Source: an uncultured Eubacteriales bacterium
GTDB lineage: Bacteria > Bacillota > Clostridia > Oscillospirales > CAG-272
NCBI GenBank assembly: GCA_934525675.1
Contig: CAKSZH010000006.1
Location: 1 to 64,000, forward strand
Direction of reading: 5' to 3'
DNA length: 64,000 bases
Made by a program: the position numbers and the translations under genes. The notes under the pieces are model-generated. The model searched no databases. It was not told the DNA's origin and saw only the letters and a program-made list of their open reading frames with translations. Positions 34,945-44,908 of this stretch are shown here, one piece after another. Within the stretch, counting starts at the first letter, position 1. The number at the start of each line of letters is the position of its first letter.

Positions 34945-34973
34945 ATTATAGCACAAAGTGTCCGTTTTGTCAA
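34945..34973 (-). promoter_or_regulatory. Consensus promoter of the DUF4430 lipoprotein gene
   Basis: Minus-strand TTGACA (34973-34968), 17-nt spacer, TATAAT (34950-34945): perfect consensus, placed about 340 nt upstream of the start. Confidence 0.88.
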
Positions 34974-35003
34974 GCGCACACGGAGTTCGCCCGGAAAACC
35001 GGA

Positions 35004-35032
35004 ACGCCGCCCCGCGGAGAACAGGGCGGCGT
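35004..35032. terminator. Hairpin downstream of plsY
   Basis: ACGCCGCCC / GGGCGGCGT stem with an 11-nt loop, 9 nt beyond the plsY stop. The T-tract is better on the plus strand (GCTTTTCTTT) than on the minus strand. Confidence 0.6.
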
Positions 35033-35040
35033 GCTTTTCT

Positions 35041-35769
35041 TTACTTGGTCAGGTAGTCCGGCACCTCGCCGCCGTCCTCCTCCGGCACCTCGCCGGTATT
35101 TTCTTTCAGATGCTCCTTGAGGGTGTCGATGGCTTCCTCGCGCTTCCACATACTGCTGATTTTGAGCTCGGTCCCCTTGCAGATGCGCCTGATGTTGACC
35201 AGATGCTTGCAGAGAATCACGACCGAGGCGACTGCGTAAATGAGTGCGCCGACCGGATCCGCCCGCAGGACCCCGTAAACAATCGGGAAAGCGACAGCCG
35301 CGCAGATCGGAACGATGCAGATGTACTTGGTGATGGCAACCAGCACCGCCGCTATGCCCAGCATGATGAGAAATACCCGCCAGTCAAAGGCAAGGATCAT
35401 CCCGCCGAGGCAGGCAAGCCCCTTACCGCCGCGGAAACCCATAAGGGGCGGAAAAACGTGACCGAGGATACAGGAGGAACCAACCGTTGCCGCGAGCCAG
35501 TTTCCGCGCAGTCCTGCCGCTTCGGGCAGGTGCGGGAAAATGACATGCTCTGTCAGGAAAACCGCAAAAAACGCCTTAAAAATATCAAACAGCGCGCAGG
35601 CGATACCCGCGGCAACGCCGATCGAGATCGCCACGTTGGAAGCCCCCGCGTTACCGGAGCCGCGCCTGCGGATGTCAAAACCCTTGATCTTTCCGATGAG
35701 GTACGAGGGATTGATCCCGCCCACCAGATACCCGGCAAGTGCGCCGAGAACATAGGATACTGCCGCCAT
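35041..35769 (-). CDS. plsY: Acyl-phosphate:glycerol-3-phosphate acyltransferase PlsY
   Basis: 242 residues, integral membrane enzyme making lysophosphatidic acid from acyl-phosphate. Family motifs: GGINPSYLIGKIKG, RRRGSGNAGASNV (residues ~36-48), and GFRGGKGLACLGG. About seven membrane segments. The last ~45 residues (KISSMWKREEAIDTLKEHLKE...) form a charged cytoplasmic tail longer than in many PlsY. ATG at 35769 with AAAGGAG was chosen over the open frame to 36018. Confidence 0.95.
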   Translation of the reverse strand: MAAVSYVLGALAGYLVGGINPSYLIGKIKGFDIRRRGSGNAGASNVAISIGVAAGIACALFDIFKAFFAVFLTEHVIFPHLPEAAGLRGNWLAATVGSSCILGHVFPPLMGFRGGKGLACLGGMILAFDWRVFLIMLGIAAVLVAITKYICIVPICAAVAFPIVYGVLRADPVGALIYAVASVVILCKHLVNIRRICKGTELKISSMWKREEAIDTLKEHLKENTGEVPEEDGGEVPDYLTK

Positions 35770-36042
35770 GAAACCTTCTCCTTTCGCCCGGAAACGACGC
35801 CGGGCAAAGACGGATCCGGAGCGAGCGTGCGATTCCGGCACGGGCGACCCGATCCGGGTTTTATTATACTCCATTTCAATCCGCCGTGTCAACCGTTTTT
35901 TGTCGGAGAAAAAATGTCGGATGTTGCGCGGACGAGAGATGGTTGGGGGTGCCCACCCCCGTGGGCGAAACGAGTGTCGGGGCTCCGTCCCAAACCCCGG
36001 AAAGGTTTCATCCCGCAAAAACTTTTGATTTTGGGAAAGAAA

Positions 36043-36064
36043 AAAGGGGACATACGTCCCCTTT
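36043..36064 (-). terminator. Intrinsic terminator downstream of the purine cluster
   Basis: AAAGGGGAC / GTCCCCTTT stem, 4-nt loop, followed on the minus strand by TTTCTTTCCC. About 200 nt beyond the fhs stop. Confidence 0.7.
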
Positions 36065-36178
36065 GGTTTTCTTGTACCTACCCGGGCAGCAACGGCGGGT
36101 GTACCTTGCTTATCCGGTCAGTAGCGGCGGGCGTCCTCACCCGGCAATCCCCTTTCCCCAAAGTTTTTTGGAGTTCCA

Positions 36179-36203
36179 AGAACCTTTTTAAAAAAAAGGT
36201 TCT
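36179..36203. terminator. A/T-rich hairpin downstream of fhs
   Basis: AGAACCTTTTT / AAAAAGGTTCT with a 3-nt centre, between the fhs stop and the stronger hairpin at 36043. It could end either strand. Confidence 0.5.
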
Positions 36204-36266
36204 CGGCGGGGTGCGGGGCAGCGCCCCGCGTACCTTCGCCCCGCGTACCTTCGTCCCGCGTTCCCC

Positions 36267-37946
36267 TTAAAACAGCCCCGTAATACGTCCGTCCTCGTCC
36301 ACGTCGATGCGTTCGGCGGCAGGGACCTTGGGGAGCCCCGGCATCGTCATGATGTCGCCGGTCAACACCACGAGGAAGCCCGCGCCCGCGGACACGCGGA
36401 CGTTCTTGACCGTCACGGTAAAGCCTTCGGGCGCGCCGGGCTTCTTCGGGTCATCCGAAAAGCTGTACTGGGTCTTTGCGATGCACACGGGAACCTTGCC
36501 GAATCCAAGCTCCGTGAGCTTTGCAATCTGCTTTTCCGCGGCGGGCAGATAGGTAACCCCCGCACCGCGGTAGACCTTTTTCACGACCGCTTCGATTTTT
36601 TCTTTGACGGAGCAGTCGTCGGGGTAAGCAAAGCGGAAATTCTTTTCCGGCTCGGTGTTTTCCTCACAAAGCCTCACGACCTCGCGGGCAAGCGCCTCGC
36701 CGCCGCGTCCGCCCTCCGCCCAGACGGTGGAGAGCACGACATTCACGCCGAGCTCGCGGCAACGGCGGATAATGAGGTCGATCTCCCGGTCGGTGTCGGT
36801 CGGAAACCGGTTGACTGCGACCACCGCGGGAAGTCCGTACACGTCCTTCACGTTGGACACGTGACGGAGCAGGTTGGGAAGCCCCCGGTCCAGCGCGTCA
36901 AGGTCCTCTTCACCGAGCTCGGTTTTCGCAAGTCCCCCGTGCATTTTGAGCGCACGGACGGTCGCAACCACCACCACGGCGGACGGCACCAGCCCCGCCA
37001 TGCGGCACTTGATGTCGAGAAATTTTTCCGCGCCGAGGTCGGCACCGAAGCCCGCCTCCGTCACGCAATAATCGCCCAGCTTCAGCGCCATGCGCGTTGC
37101 CATGACCGAATTACAGCCGTGCGCGATGTTGGCAAACGGACCGCCGTGCACGAGCGCGGGCGTACCCTCGAGCGTCTGCACGAGATTGGGCTTGAGGGCG
37201 TCCTTGAGGAGTGCCGCCATCGCGCCGACCGCGTGCAAATCTCCTGCGGTCACGGGGCGCTCATCGTAGGTATACCCCACGATGATCCGCGACAGACGCT
37301 CCTTGAGATCGGCAATCGACGAGGACAGGCAGAACACCGCCATGATCTCGGACGCAACGGTAATGTCGTATCCGTCCTCGCGCGGGGTCCCGTTGACCCG
37401 TCCGCCAAGCCCGTCCACGACAAAGCGGAGCTGACGGTCGTTCATGTCCACGCAACGTCTCCAGGTGATCCGGCGGGGGTCGATGCCGAGCGCATTGCCC
37501 TGATAGATATGGTTGTCGATCATGGCGGCAAGCAGGTTGTTCGCCGCGCCGATCGCGTGGAAGTCGCCCGTGAAATGCAGGTTGATGTCCTCCATCGGAA
37601 CGACCTGCGCGTATCCGCCGCCGGCGGCGCCGCCCTTGATACCGAACACGGGTCCGAGGGACGGTTCTCTGAGCGCAACGACGACATTTTTCCCGATCCG
37701 GCGGAGCCCGTCGGCAAGCCCGATGGTCGTCGTGGTCTTGCCCTCCCCCGCAGGGGTCGGCGTGATCGCGGTCACAAGCACCAGCTTGCCGTTTTTCCGT
37801 CCGTTTTCCGACAGCAGCCGGGGATCGACCTTTGCCTTGTATCTGCCGTACTGTTCGAGATAGTCCTCCCCGATTCCCGCGGTCCGCGCGACCCCGGTGA
37901 TCGGCTGCATTTTTACCGACTGTGCGATTTCAATATCCGAAAGCAT
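36267..37946 (-). CDS. fhs: Formate-tetrahydrofolate ligase
   Basis: 559 residues. Makes 10-formyl-THF from formate, ATP and THF. P-loop [20 protein letters not shown] near residue 60; other blocks are [22 protein letters not shown] and [17 protein letters not shown] at the end. Length is typical. Its position at the end of the purine cluster fits its role as formyl donor for PurN and AICAR transformylase. GGAGGAAA precedes the ATG. Confidence 0.97.
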   Translation of the reverse strand: MLSDIEIAQSVKMQPITGVARTAGIGEDYLEQYGRYKAKVDPRLLSENGRKNGKLVLVTAITPTPAGEGKTTTTIGLADGLRRIGKNVVVALREPSLGPVFGIKGGAAGGGYAQVVPMEDINLHFTGDFHAIGAANNLLAAMIDNHIYQGNALGIDPRRITWRRCVDMNDRQLRFVVDGLGGRVNGTPREDGYDITVASEIMAVFCLSSSIADLKERLSRIIVGYTYDERPVTAGDLHAVGAMAALLKDALKPNLVQTLEGTPALVHGGPFANIAHGCNSVMATRMALKLGDYCVTEAGFGADLGAEKFLDIKCRMAGLVPSAVVVVATVRALKMHGGLAKTELGEEDLDALDRGLPNLLRHVSNVKDVYGLPAVVAVNRFPTDTDREIDLIIRRCRELGVNVVLSTVWAEGGRGGEALAREVVRLCEENTEPEKNFRFAYPDDCSVKEKIEAVVKKVYRGAGVTYLPAAEKQIAKLTELGFGKVPVCIAKTQYSFSDDPKKPGAPEGFTVTVKNVRVSAGAGFLVVLTGDIMTMPGLPKVPAAERIDVDEDGRITGLF

Positions 37947-38055
37947 TCGCCAGTTTCCTCCGTTCGCTTGAAGTAACGGTACCCTTCCCCGGATACCGTC
38001 TCCACGTTGTCCGGAACCTCCCGCGTCGTCCGGATTGCGGAGGTCCCTTAAAAAA

Positions 38056-39555
38056 TCAATTCTGCTTGTTGGTCTTGAGCAGGACGTCGTGCGCGCCGCC
38101 CTCCACGATACTGACAGAGGAGACGAGCGTCAGCTTTGCCTTCTTCTGCAATTCGGGAATGTTCATCGCGCCGCAGTTGCACATGGTGGAACGCACCTTG
38201 TAGAGCGTCTGCTGAACGTTGTCGGACAGCTTGCCGGCGTAGGGCACATAGGAATCCACGCCTTCTTCGAAGGACAGCTTTGCCGAGCCGCCGAGGTCAT
38301 ATCTCTGCCAGTTACGGGCGCGGGAGGATCCCTCGCCCCAGTATTCCTTCATGAGCGTACCACCGATGTTGACCTTGGCGGACGGGCTTTCCTCAAAGCG
38401 GGCAAAGTATCTGCCGAGCATGATGAAGTCCGCGCCCATGGCGAGCGCCAGCGTGATATGGTGGTCATGCACGATGCCGCCGTCGGAGCAGACGGGGACA
38501 TAGATACCGGTCTCGTTGAAATACTCGTCTCTTGCGCGGCAGACCTCGATCAGTGCGGTTGCCTGTCCTCTGCCGATGCCCTTTGTCTCTCTCGTGATAC
38601 AGATGGAGCCGCCGCCGATGCCGACCTTGACGAAGTCCGCACCGCATTCCGCGAGGAAGCGGAAGCCCTCCGCGTCCACGACGTTGCCCGCGCCGATCTT
38701 CACGCTGTCGCCGTAGGTCTTTCTGACCCATTCAATGGTACGCTTCTGCCACTCGGAAAATCCCTCGGAGGAATCGATGCAGAGCACGTCCGCGCCGGCT
38801 TCCAGCAGTGCCGGGATACGGGTCTCATAGTCTCTCGTGTTGACGCCCGCGCCGACCACGTAACGCTTCTCCGCGTCAAGCAGCTCGGAGGGGTTCATCT
38901 TGTGCTGATCGTAGTCCTTGCGGAAGACGAAGCAGACGAGCCGGTCGTCCTTGTCCACGATGGGGAGCGCGTTGAGCTTATGGTCCCAGATGATATCATT
39001 GGCTTCCTTGAGCGAGGTGCCGTCGGGCGCCGTGACCAGCTTTTCGCGGGGGGTCATGAAGGTTTCCACGCGGTCGTCCGGGTTCATGCGGCTGACGCGG
39101 TAATCCCTGCCCGTCACGATGCCGAGCAGCTTGCCGTTCGGCGTGCCGTCACTCGTGACCGCAACGGTGCTGTGTCCCGTGCTTGCCTTAAGCGCGAGTA
39201 CGTCGGCAAGCGTCGCGTCGGGACGGATGTTGGAGTCACTGCGGACAAAGCCCGCCTTGAAGCCCTTGACGCGGGCAACCATTGCCGCCTCGTTCTCCAC
39301 CGACTGCGCGCCGTAAATGAAGGACACGCCGCCCTCTCTTGCGAGCGCGATTGCCAGCTTGTCGCCGGAAACCGCCTGCATGATGGCGGAAACCATCGGG
39401 ATGTTCATGGTGATGGCACTCTCCTCACCGCGGCGGAAGCGCACAAGCGGTGTTCTGAGAGAGACGTTCGCAGGAATATTCTCGGCGGACGAATAGCCCG
39501 GGACCAGCAGATATTCATTGAACGTATGCGATACTTCGGGATAATAGTAAGCCAT
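38056..39555 (-). CDS. guaB: IMP dehydrogenase
   Basis: 499 residues. Oxidises IMP to XMP, the first step from IMP to GMP. TIM barrel with two CBS domains inserted (about 105-220: [38 protein letters not shown]). The catalytic loop reads [24 protein letters not shown], with the nucleophile Cys in SICIT; the flap contains RARNWQRYD. This is the variant loop (E-T-K-G-I-G-R-G-Q) of a divergent bacterial/protozoal-like subgroup rather than the B. subtilis form. It follows purL after 36 nt. Confidence 0.94.
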   Translation of the reverse strand: MAYYYPEVSHTFNEYLLVPGYSSAENIPANVSLRTPLVRFRRGEESAITMNIPMVSAIMQAVSGDKLAIALAREGGVSFIYGAQSVENEAAMVARVKGFKAGFVRSDSNIRPDATLADVLALKASTGHSTVAVTSDGTPNGKLLGIVTGRDYRVSRMNPDDRVETFMTPREKLVTAPDGTSLKEANDIIWDHKLNALPIVDKDDRLVCFVFRKDYDQHKMNPSELLDAEKRYVVGAGVNTRDYETRIPALLEAGADVLCIDSSEGFSEWQKRTIEWVRKTYGDSVKIGAGNVVDAEGFRFLAECGADFVKVGIGGGSICITRETKGIGRGQATALIEVCRARDEYFNETGIYVPVCSDGGIVHDHHITLALAMGADFIMLGRYFARFEESPSAKVNIGGTLMKEYWGEGSSRARNWQRYDLGGSAKLSFEEGVDSYVPYAGKLSDNVQQTLYKVRSTMCNCGAMNIPELQKKAKLTLVSSVSIVEGGAHDVLLKTNKQN

Positions 39556-39591
39556 ATTCTTTCTCCTTTTCGGTTACGATCCGATGATGTA

Positions 39592-42500
39592 TCAGGACTT
39601 GAAAAACGCAACTGCCGAGGCAAACATTCCGATGTCGAAATTGCCGGGAACATTGCGGTAGAGCCCCGAACCGGTGCGCTCGGAGTGCCCCATCTTGCCG
39701 AACACGCGTCCGTCGGGCGAGGTAATGCCCTCAATTGCCATGGCGGAATTGTTGGGGTTGAAGCGGATGTCGGCAGTTGCCTTGCCGCCGTCGTCCACGT
39801 ACTGCGTGGCAATCTGCCCGTTCTTTGCAAGCGACGCGACGACCTCGGGGGAGGCATAGAATCTGCCCTCGCCGTGCGAGATCGGCACGGTGTAGATACC
39901 GCCCAGCTCCGCCCGCGCAAGCCACGGGGACTTGACCGACGAAACGCGGGTCCGGACCAGCATGGACTGGTGTCGTCCGATGGTATTGTAGGTCAGGGTC
40001 GGGCAGGTCTCATCGGTGTCGATGATCTTCCCGAAGGGGACAAGCCCCAGCTTGATAAGCGCCTGGAAGCCGTTGCAGATACCTGCCATCAGCCCTCCGC
40101 GGCGGTCGAGCAGGTCGGTGACTGCGTCCTTCAGCTCCGCGCCGCGGAAGAAGGCAGTGATGAACTTGCCGGAGCCGTCCGGCTCGTCGCCTCCGGAGAA
40201 TCCGCCGGGCAGGAAGACCATCTCGGACTTGCGGATGGCTTCGGCAATGTCGGCGGCGGAACGAAGGATCCCCTCGGGGGTCTTGTTGTTGATGACCATG
40301 ATCCGGGGCTCGGCACCCGCGTCGCGGAACGCCTTTGCGGTATCGTATTCGCAGTTGGTGCCTGGGAAAACGGGAATGACCACGCGGGGACTCGTCGTCC
40401 GGACCGCGGGAGACGGATACATGACCGGCTCCCCGTAGGTCAGCGTCTTCACGCCGTCCTGCACCTGCAGAATATCCGCGGGGAACACGCCTTCAAGGCG
40501 CGAATTGTAGATGGTTTCAAGCGTTTCCAGGGACACGCGACGTCCCGCACGGACCATTTCGTAGTCCTCGGTGGTTCTGCCGAGGATTTTGCCGACATCG
40601 GTGTCGTCGGAAAGCTCCAGCACGAACGCGCCGTAGTTGTAGCCGAACAGCTCCTCCTCGGTGACGGTATCCGCCAGATGAATGCCGATGCGGTTGCCGA
40701 GGCACATTTTCAAGAGTGCTTCCGCCACGCCGCCGTAAGTCGGAGTGTATGCCGCCGCGACGTGCCCCTCCTTCATAAGGGCATGTACCGTCTCAAAGAG
40801 CGCCTTTTCGCTTGCGGGATCGGGAAGCCCGGCTTCATCCCGTTCGGGCATGAGCAACACCACGCGGTGTCCCGGTGCCTTGAATTCATTCGAAACAACC
40901 TCGTCCGCTTCGCCCGTCGTGATTGCGAAGGACACGAGCGTCGGGGGGACATCGAGCTTTTCAAAGGTTCCGCTCATGGAATCCTTGCCGCCGATGGACG
41001 CGATGCCGTAGTCCTTCTGCGCACGGAACGCGCCGAGCAGGGCGGCAAGCGGCTTGCCCCAGCGGCGGGGATCGGTCTTGGGCTTTTCAAAATATTCCTG
41101 GAAGGTCAGGTAAACATCCTCAAACGACGCGCCCGTCGCAATCAGCTTTGCAACCGATTCGACGACGGCGAGATACGCGCCGTGGTAAGGGGATTTCTCG
41201 GTGATAAAGGGGTTGTAGCCCCACGCCATGAAGGAGCAGGTATCCGTATGCTTGCTGCCTGTCGGAATCTTGTGTACCATTGCCTGCACCGGAGTGCGCT
41301 GACGTTTGCCGCCGAAGGGCATCAGCACGCTCCCCGCGCCGATGGTGGAGTCAAACCGTTCCGAAAGCCCGCGCTGGGAGCAGACGTTGAGGTCGGACGC
41401 AAGGCGCTCCATATTGGCTTCAAAGCCGCCCTCCACGTGCCTTGGGAAAGGCTTCGGCGCGTCGGGAGAAATGCGGATGTGCTTTTCCGCACCGTTGGAA
41501 TTCAGGAATTCGCGGGACAGATCGACCACGCAGTGTCCCTTCCAGTGCATGACAAGGCGGGGAGTTTCGGTCACCTTTGCGATGACAGTCGCCTCCAGGT
41601 TTTCCCCGTCGGCAAGCGCCCGGAAATGCTCCGCATCCTCGGGAGCGACGACGACAGCCATGCGTTCCTGCGATTCGCTGATCGCAAGCTCGGTGCCGTC
41701 AAGCCCTTCGTATTTCTTGGGAACGCGGTCCAGGTCGATGTCCAGCCCGTCGGCAAGCTCGCCGACCGCGACCGACACGCCACCCGCACCGAAATCGTTG
41801 CAGCGCTTGATGAGGCGTGTAGCTTCGGGATTGCGGAAGAGCCGCTGCAGTTTGCGCTCTTCGGGCGCGTTGCCCTTCTGCACCTCCGCGCCGCAGGTCT
41901 CCAGCGAGTGGAGCGTGTGGGACTTAGAGGAACCGGTCGCGCCGCCGCAGCCGTCCCGTCCGGTTCTGCCGCCGAGCAGGATGACCACATCGCCGGGGGC
42001 GGGAACCTCGCGCCGGACATTCACGGCAGGAGCCGCGCCGACGACGGCGCCGATCTCCATACGCTTTGCGGCGTAGCCGTCGTGATAGATTTCATTGACC
42101 ATACCCGTGGCAAGCCCGATCTGGTTGCCGTAGGAGGAATAACCCGCCGCCGCGGTCGTCACGATCTTCTTCTGCGGGAGCTTCCCGGGAAGCGTCTCGG
42201 ACAGGGGGCGCGTGGGGTCCGCCGCGCCGGTCACGCGCATGGCGGCGTATACATAGGCTCTCCCCGACAGCGGGTCGCGGATCGCGCCGCCGATGCAGGT
42301 CGCCGCGCCGCCGAACGGTTCGATCTCGGTCGGGTGGTTGTGGGTCTCGTTCTTGAAGAGGAGCAGCCAGTCCTCTTCGCCCGTCTCGCGGGTCTTCACC
42401 TTAATACGGACGGTGCAGGCGTTGATCTCCTCGGATTCGTCGAGTTTCGGGAGCTTGCCCGTCGCTTTTAAGTATCTCGCGGCAAGCGTCGCCACATCCA

Positions 42501-43296
42501 TGAGGTTTTCCGGCTTGGTTCTGCCGATGGCAAGCCGCGTCTTGCGGTAGTCCTCATATGCCGCCTTGAGGAGCGGATCCTCAAAGGTCACCTCGTCGAT
42601 GGTGGTGAGGAAGGTGGTGTGGCGGCAGTGATCCGACCAGTAGGTGTCGATCATGCGAATCTCGGTGATGGTGGGGTCGCGCTTCTCCCCGCGGAAATAA
42701 TCTCGGCAGAAGCGGAGGTCGTCCTCGTCCATGGCAAGTCCGCGGGAGGAAAGGAATTCCGCCAGCCCCGCGTCGTCGAGGTCGCAGAAGCCCGTCAGCG
42801 TTTCCACCCCGGTGGGGGTGCTGTATGCCCGCGCAAGCGTTTCCGGCTTGTCCATGGAAGCCTCACGGCTCTCCACGGGGTTGATGACATATTTTTTGAT
42901 GGCGGCAAGCTCGTCCTCTGTCACGTCGCCGGCAAGCAGGTAGACCCTGGCGGTGCGGACGACCGGCTCGGTACCGGGGGAAAGGATGCGGATGCACTGC
43001 TCCGCCGAGTCCGCGCGCATATCGAACTGTCCCGGCAGATATTCCACCGCAAAAGAGCGGTCGGACGTTTCGGGCAGCACATCGGCAACCGTGACCGTGT
43101 CGAGCTGCGGCTCGGAGAAAACGGTGCGGCAGGCGTAGCGGAACAGCTCTTCGTCGATGTTCTCCACGTCGTAGCGGTTGATGAGGCGTACATCGGAAAC
43201 CGAGGAAACGCCGATGAGGGTACGGATATCGGAAAGCAGCGCCTGCGCTTCTCCCGCAAGCTCCGGCTTCTTTTCAACAAATACTCTTCTGACCAT
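39592..43296 (-). CDS. purL: Phosphoribosylformylglycinamidine synthase, long fused form
   Basis: 1234 residues, the single-chain FGAM synthase of the clostridial/streptococcal type that fuses PurS-like, PurL and glutaminase PurQ functions. ATP-grasp-like blocks: TYWSDHCRHTTF, NETHNHPTEIEPFGGAATCIGGAIRDPLSGRA. The C-terminal glutaminase starts near 960 (VVIPVFPGTNCEYDTAKAF) with nucleophile Cys in LMAGICNGFQAL and ISHGEGRF. It converts FGAR and glutamine to FGAM. Confidence 0.96.
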   Translation of the reverse strand: MVRRVFVEKKPELAGEAQALLSDIRTLIGVSSVSDVRLINRYDVENIDEELFRYACRTVFSEPQLDTVTVADVLPETSDRSFAVEYLPGQFDMRADSAEQCIRILSPGTEPVVRTARVYLLAGDVTEDELAAIKKYVINPVESREASMDKPETLARAYSTPTGVETLTGFCDLDDAGLAEFLSSRGLAMDEDDLRFCRDYFRGEKRDPTITEIRMIDTYWSDHCRHTTFLTTIDEVTFEDPLLKAAYEDYRKTRLAIGRTKPENLMDVATLAARYLKATGKLPKLDESEEINACTVRIKVKTRETGEEDWLLLFKNETHNHPTEIEPFGGAATCIGGAIRDPLSGRAYVYAAMRVTGAADPTRPLSETLPGKLPQKKIVTTAAAGYSSYGNQIGLATGMVNEIYHDGYAAKRMEIGAVVGAAPAVNVRREVPAPGDVVILLGGRTGRDGCGGATGSSKSHTLHSLETCGAEVQKGNAPEERKLQRLFRNPEATRLIKRCNDFGAGGVSVAVGELADGLDIDLDRVPKKYEGLDGTELAISESQERMAVVVAPEDAEHFRALADGENLEATVIAKVTETPRLVMHWKGHCVVDLSREFLNSNGAEKHIRISPDAPKPFPRHVEGGFEANMERLASDLNVCSQRGLSERFDSTIGAGSVLMPFGGKRQRTPVQAMVHKIPTGSKHTDTCSFMAWGYNPFITEKSPYHGAYLAVVESVAKLIATGASFEDVYLTFQEYFEKPKTDPRRWGKPLAALLGAFRAQKDYGIASIGGKDSMSGTFEKLDVPPTLVSFAITTGEADEVVSNEFKAPGHRVVLLMPERDEAGLPDPASEKALFETVHALMKEGHVAAAYTPTYGGVAEALLKMCLGNRIGIHLADTVTEEELFGYNYGAFVLELSDDTDVGKILGRTTEDYEMVRAGRRVSLETLETIYNSRLEGVFPADILQVQDGVKTLTYGEPVMYPSPAVRTTSPRVVIPVFPGTNCEYDTAKAFRDAGAEPRIMVINNKTPEGILRSAADIAEAIRKSEMVFLPGGFSGGDEPDGSGKFITAFFRGAELKDAVTDLLDRRGGLMAGICNGFQALIKLGLVPFGKIIDTDETCPTLTYNTIGRHQSMLVRTRVSSVKSPWLARAELGGIYTVPISHGEGRFYASPEVVASLAKNGQIATQYVDDGGKATADIRFNPNNSAMAIEGITSPDGRVFGKMGHSERTGSGLYRNVPGNFDIGMFASAVAFFKS

Positions 43297-43366
43297 GACG
43301 GAATGAAATCTCCTTTGTCCGATTTTCGGAATTCACGATTTTCCTGGGAGTTCCCCGGTTTCGTTT

Positions 43367-44686
43367 TTACTGCTTCTTTGCTTCCGCAGCTTTGCCGGTC
43401 TCCTTCGCGGAAACGTCTGCGGCAAGCGCCCGTGCGCCGATGTCGCGGCGGCAGTACGCGTTGGCGAAATGGATGCGGTCCGCAAGCGCGTAAGCCCGGT
43501 CAAGCGCTTCCGGGAGGGTATTCCCGGTCGCAACCGCGCCGAGCACCCGTCCGCCGGAGGTCACGGTCTCGCCGCTCTCCGTCAGCTTCGCACCGGCAAA
43601 ATAAATTTCTTCTCCCGCGCCGGGCGTATCCGGCACGGTGATGGGATACCCCGTTTCATATTTTCCGGGATACCCGTCCGACGCGAGCACCACGCAGGCA
43701 GCGCTCTTCCCCGCGGCAAACTTCACCTCCGTGTCCGCAAGCGTGCCGTCGGTCGTCGCCCGCATGACGGTATACAGATCGCTTTCCAGGAGCGGAAGAA
43801 CGACCTGGGTCTCGGGGTCGCCGAAACGGCAGTTGTATTCGATCACGCGGGGTCCCGCCGGTGTCAGCATCAATCCGAAATAGAGACACCCCGTAAAGGG
43901 TCTTCCCTCCTTTGCCATCGCGCGGACGGTGGGGAGGAAGATGGTCTCCATACATTCGTCGGCAATTTCTTTTGTGTAATACGGGTTGGGCGCAACGGTT
44001 CCCATACCGCCCGTATTCGGTCCCGTGTCGCCGTCGTGTGCGCGCTTGTGGTCCATGGAGGATACCATCGGCTTGACCGTCACGCCGTCGGTAAAGGTCA
44101 GCACCGAAACCTCGGGACCCGTGAGGAATTCCTCAATCACCACACGGCTCCCGCTCTCGCCGAACACGCGATCCTCCATCATGGAACGGACGGCGCTCTT
44201 TGCGTCCTCCCTCGTCTCTGCGATGACCACGCCCTTGCCGAGCGCCAGTCCGTCCGCCTTGATGACGGTGGGAAGCGGAGCGGTTTCAAGATACGCAAGC
44301 GCCGTGTCCATGTCGTCGAATACTTCATACGCCGCGGTGGGAATGTGATACTTTTTCATGAGGTTTTTGGAGAACACCTTGCTCCCCTCGATGATTGCGG
44401 CGTTCTTGCGGGGTCCGAAGCACGGGACTCCCGCCGCCGTCAGCGCATCGGTCGCTCCGAGCACCAGCGGGTCGTCCGGCGCGACCACTGCATAGCCGAT
44501 GCCCGCCTCTTTCGCAAAACGCACCAGCCCGTCGATGTCCTTTGCTCCCACGGGGACGCACACCGCGTCGCGCGCGATGCCGCCGTTGCCGGGAAGCGCA
44601 TAGATCTGTTCAATTTCCGGATTCTCCTTCAGCTTGCGGATGATCGCGTGTTCGCGTCCGCCGCCGCCGACGACCATTACTTTCAT
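43367..44686 (-). CDS. purD: Phosphoribosylamine-glycine ligase
   Basis: 439 residues, ATP-grasp enzyme making GAR. N-terminus MKVMVVGGGGREHAIIRKL; other blocks LKKYHIPTAAYE-like segment, KADGLALGKGVV and FGDPETQVVLPLL. The C-terminal ~20 residues are an Ala/Lys-rich tail. First gene after an internal promoter (44819-44847), so purD-purL-guaB-fhs may also form a separate transcript. Confidence 0.96.
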   Translation of the reverse strand: MKVMVVGGGGREHAIIRKLKENPEIEQIYALPGNGGIARDAVCVPVGAKDIDGLVRFAKEAGIGYAVVAPDDPLVLGATDALTAAGVPCFGPRKNAAIIEGSKVFSKNLMKKYHIPTAAYEVFDDMDTALAYLETAPLPTVIKADGLALGKGVVIAETREDAKSAVRSMMEDRVFGESGSRVVIEEFLTGPEVSVLTFTDGVTVKPMVSSMDHKRAHDGDTGPNTGGMGTVAPNPYYTKEIADECMETIFLPTVRAMAKEGRPFTGCLYFGLMLTPAGPRVIEYNCRFGDPETQVVLPLLESDLYTVMRATTDGTLADTEVKFAAGKSAACVVLASDGYPGKYETGYPITVPDTPGAGEEIYFAGAKLTESGETVTSGGRVLGAVATGNTLPEALDRAYALADRIHFANAYCRRDIGARALAADVSAKETGKAAEAKKQ

Positions 44687-44729
44687 GGAATTCCTCCCGA
44701 ATCTGGATGTATGTTTTCCGGATGGCTTC

Positions 44730-44778
44730 CGGGAAAACTCTCCCGGGAAAGTTCCCAGGAAAACTCTCCCGGGAACGC
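44730..44778. repeat. Short 26-bp palindromic repeat upstream of purD
   Basis: GGAAAACTCTCCCGGGAA occurs at about 44732 and 44758, 26 bp apart. Each unit contains the palindrome TTCCCGGGAA-like centre. It lies in the leader between the internal promoter and purD. Confidence 0.7.
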
Positions 44779-44818
44779 AAAAACCGTGCCGATCCGACCA
44801 AAAGTCTATATTTATATT

Positions 44819-44847
44819 ATTTTACAACTTCCCGCCCCCGGTGTCAA
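44819..44847 (-). promoter_or_regulatory. Internal promoter for purD-purL-guaB-fhs
   Basis: Minus-strand TTGACA (44847-44842), 17-nt spacer, TAAAAT (44824-44819), between purH and purD. Confidence 0.82.
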
Positions 44848-44908
44848 GTAGAAACCGGGGAACGGAAAGCGGAAAACCATCATTTCCCCACCAAAAGGCG
44901 GGAAGCAG

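Larger units (their letters stand above)
35770..36266. other. Spacer between fhs and plsY
   Basis: About 500 bp. Apart from hairpins listed separately it holds two ~37-bp degenerate units (36076-36150, GGCAGCAACGGCGGG and GGTCAGTAGCGGCGGG) and a triplicated CCCGCGTACCTTCG word at 36221-36260. No gene is supported. Confidence 0.5.

Noticed and set aside
38035..42471. 1478-residue plus-strand open frame
   Set aside because: It is antisense to guaB and purL, which have full family motifs and ribosome-binding sites. The long frame results from codon bias in the sense genes (few codons that read as stops in reverse).
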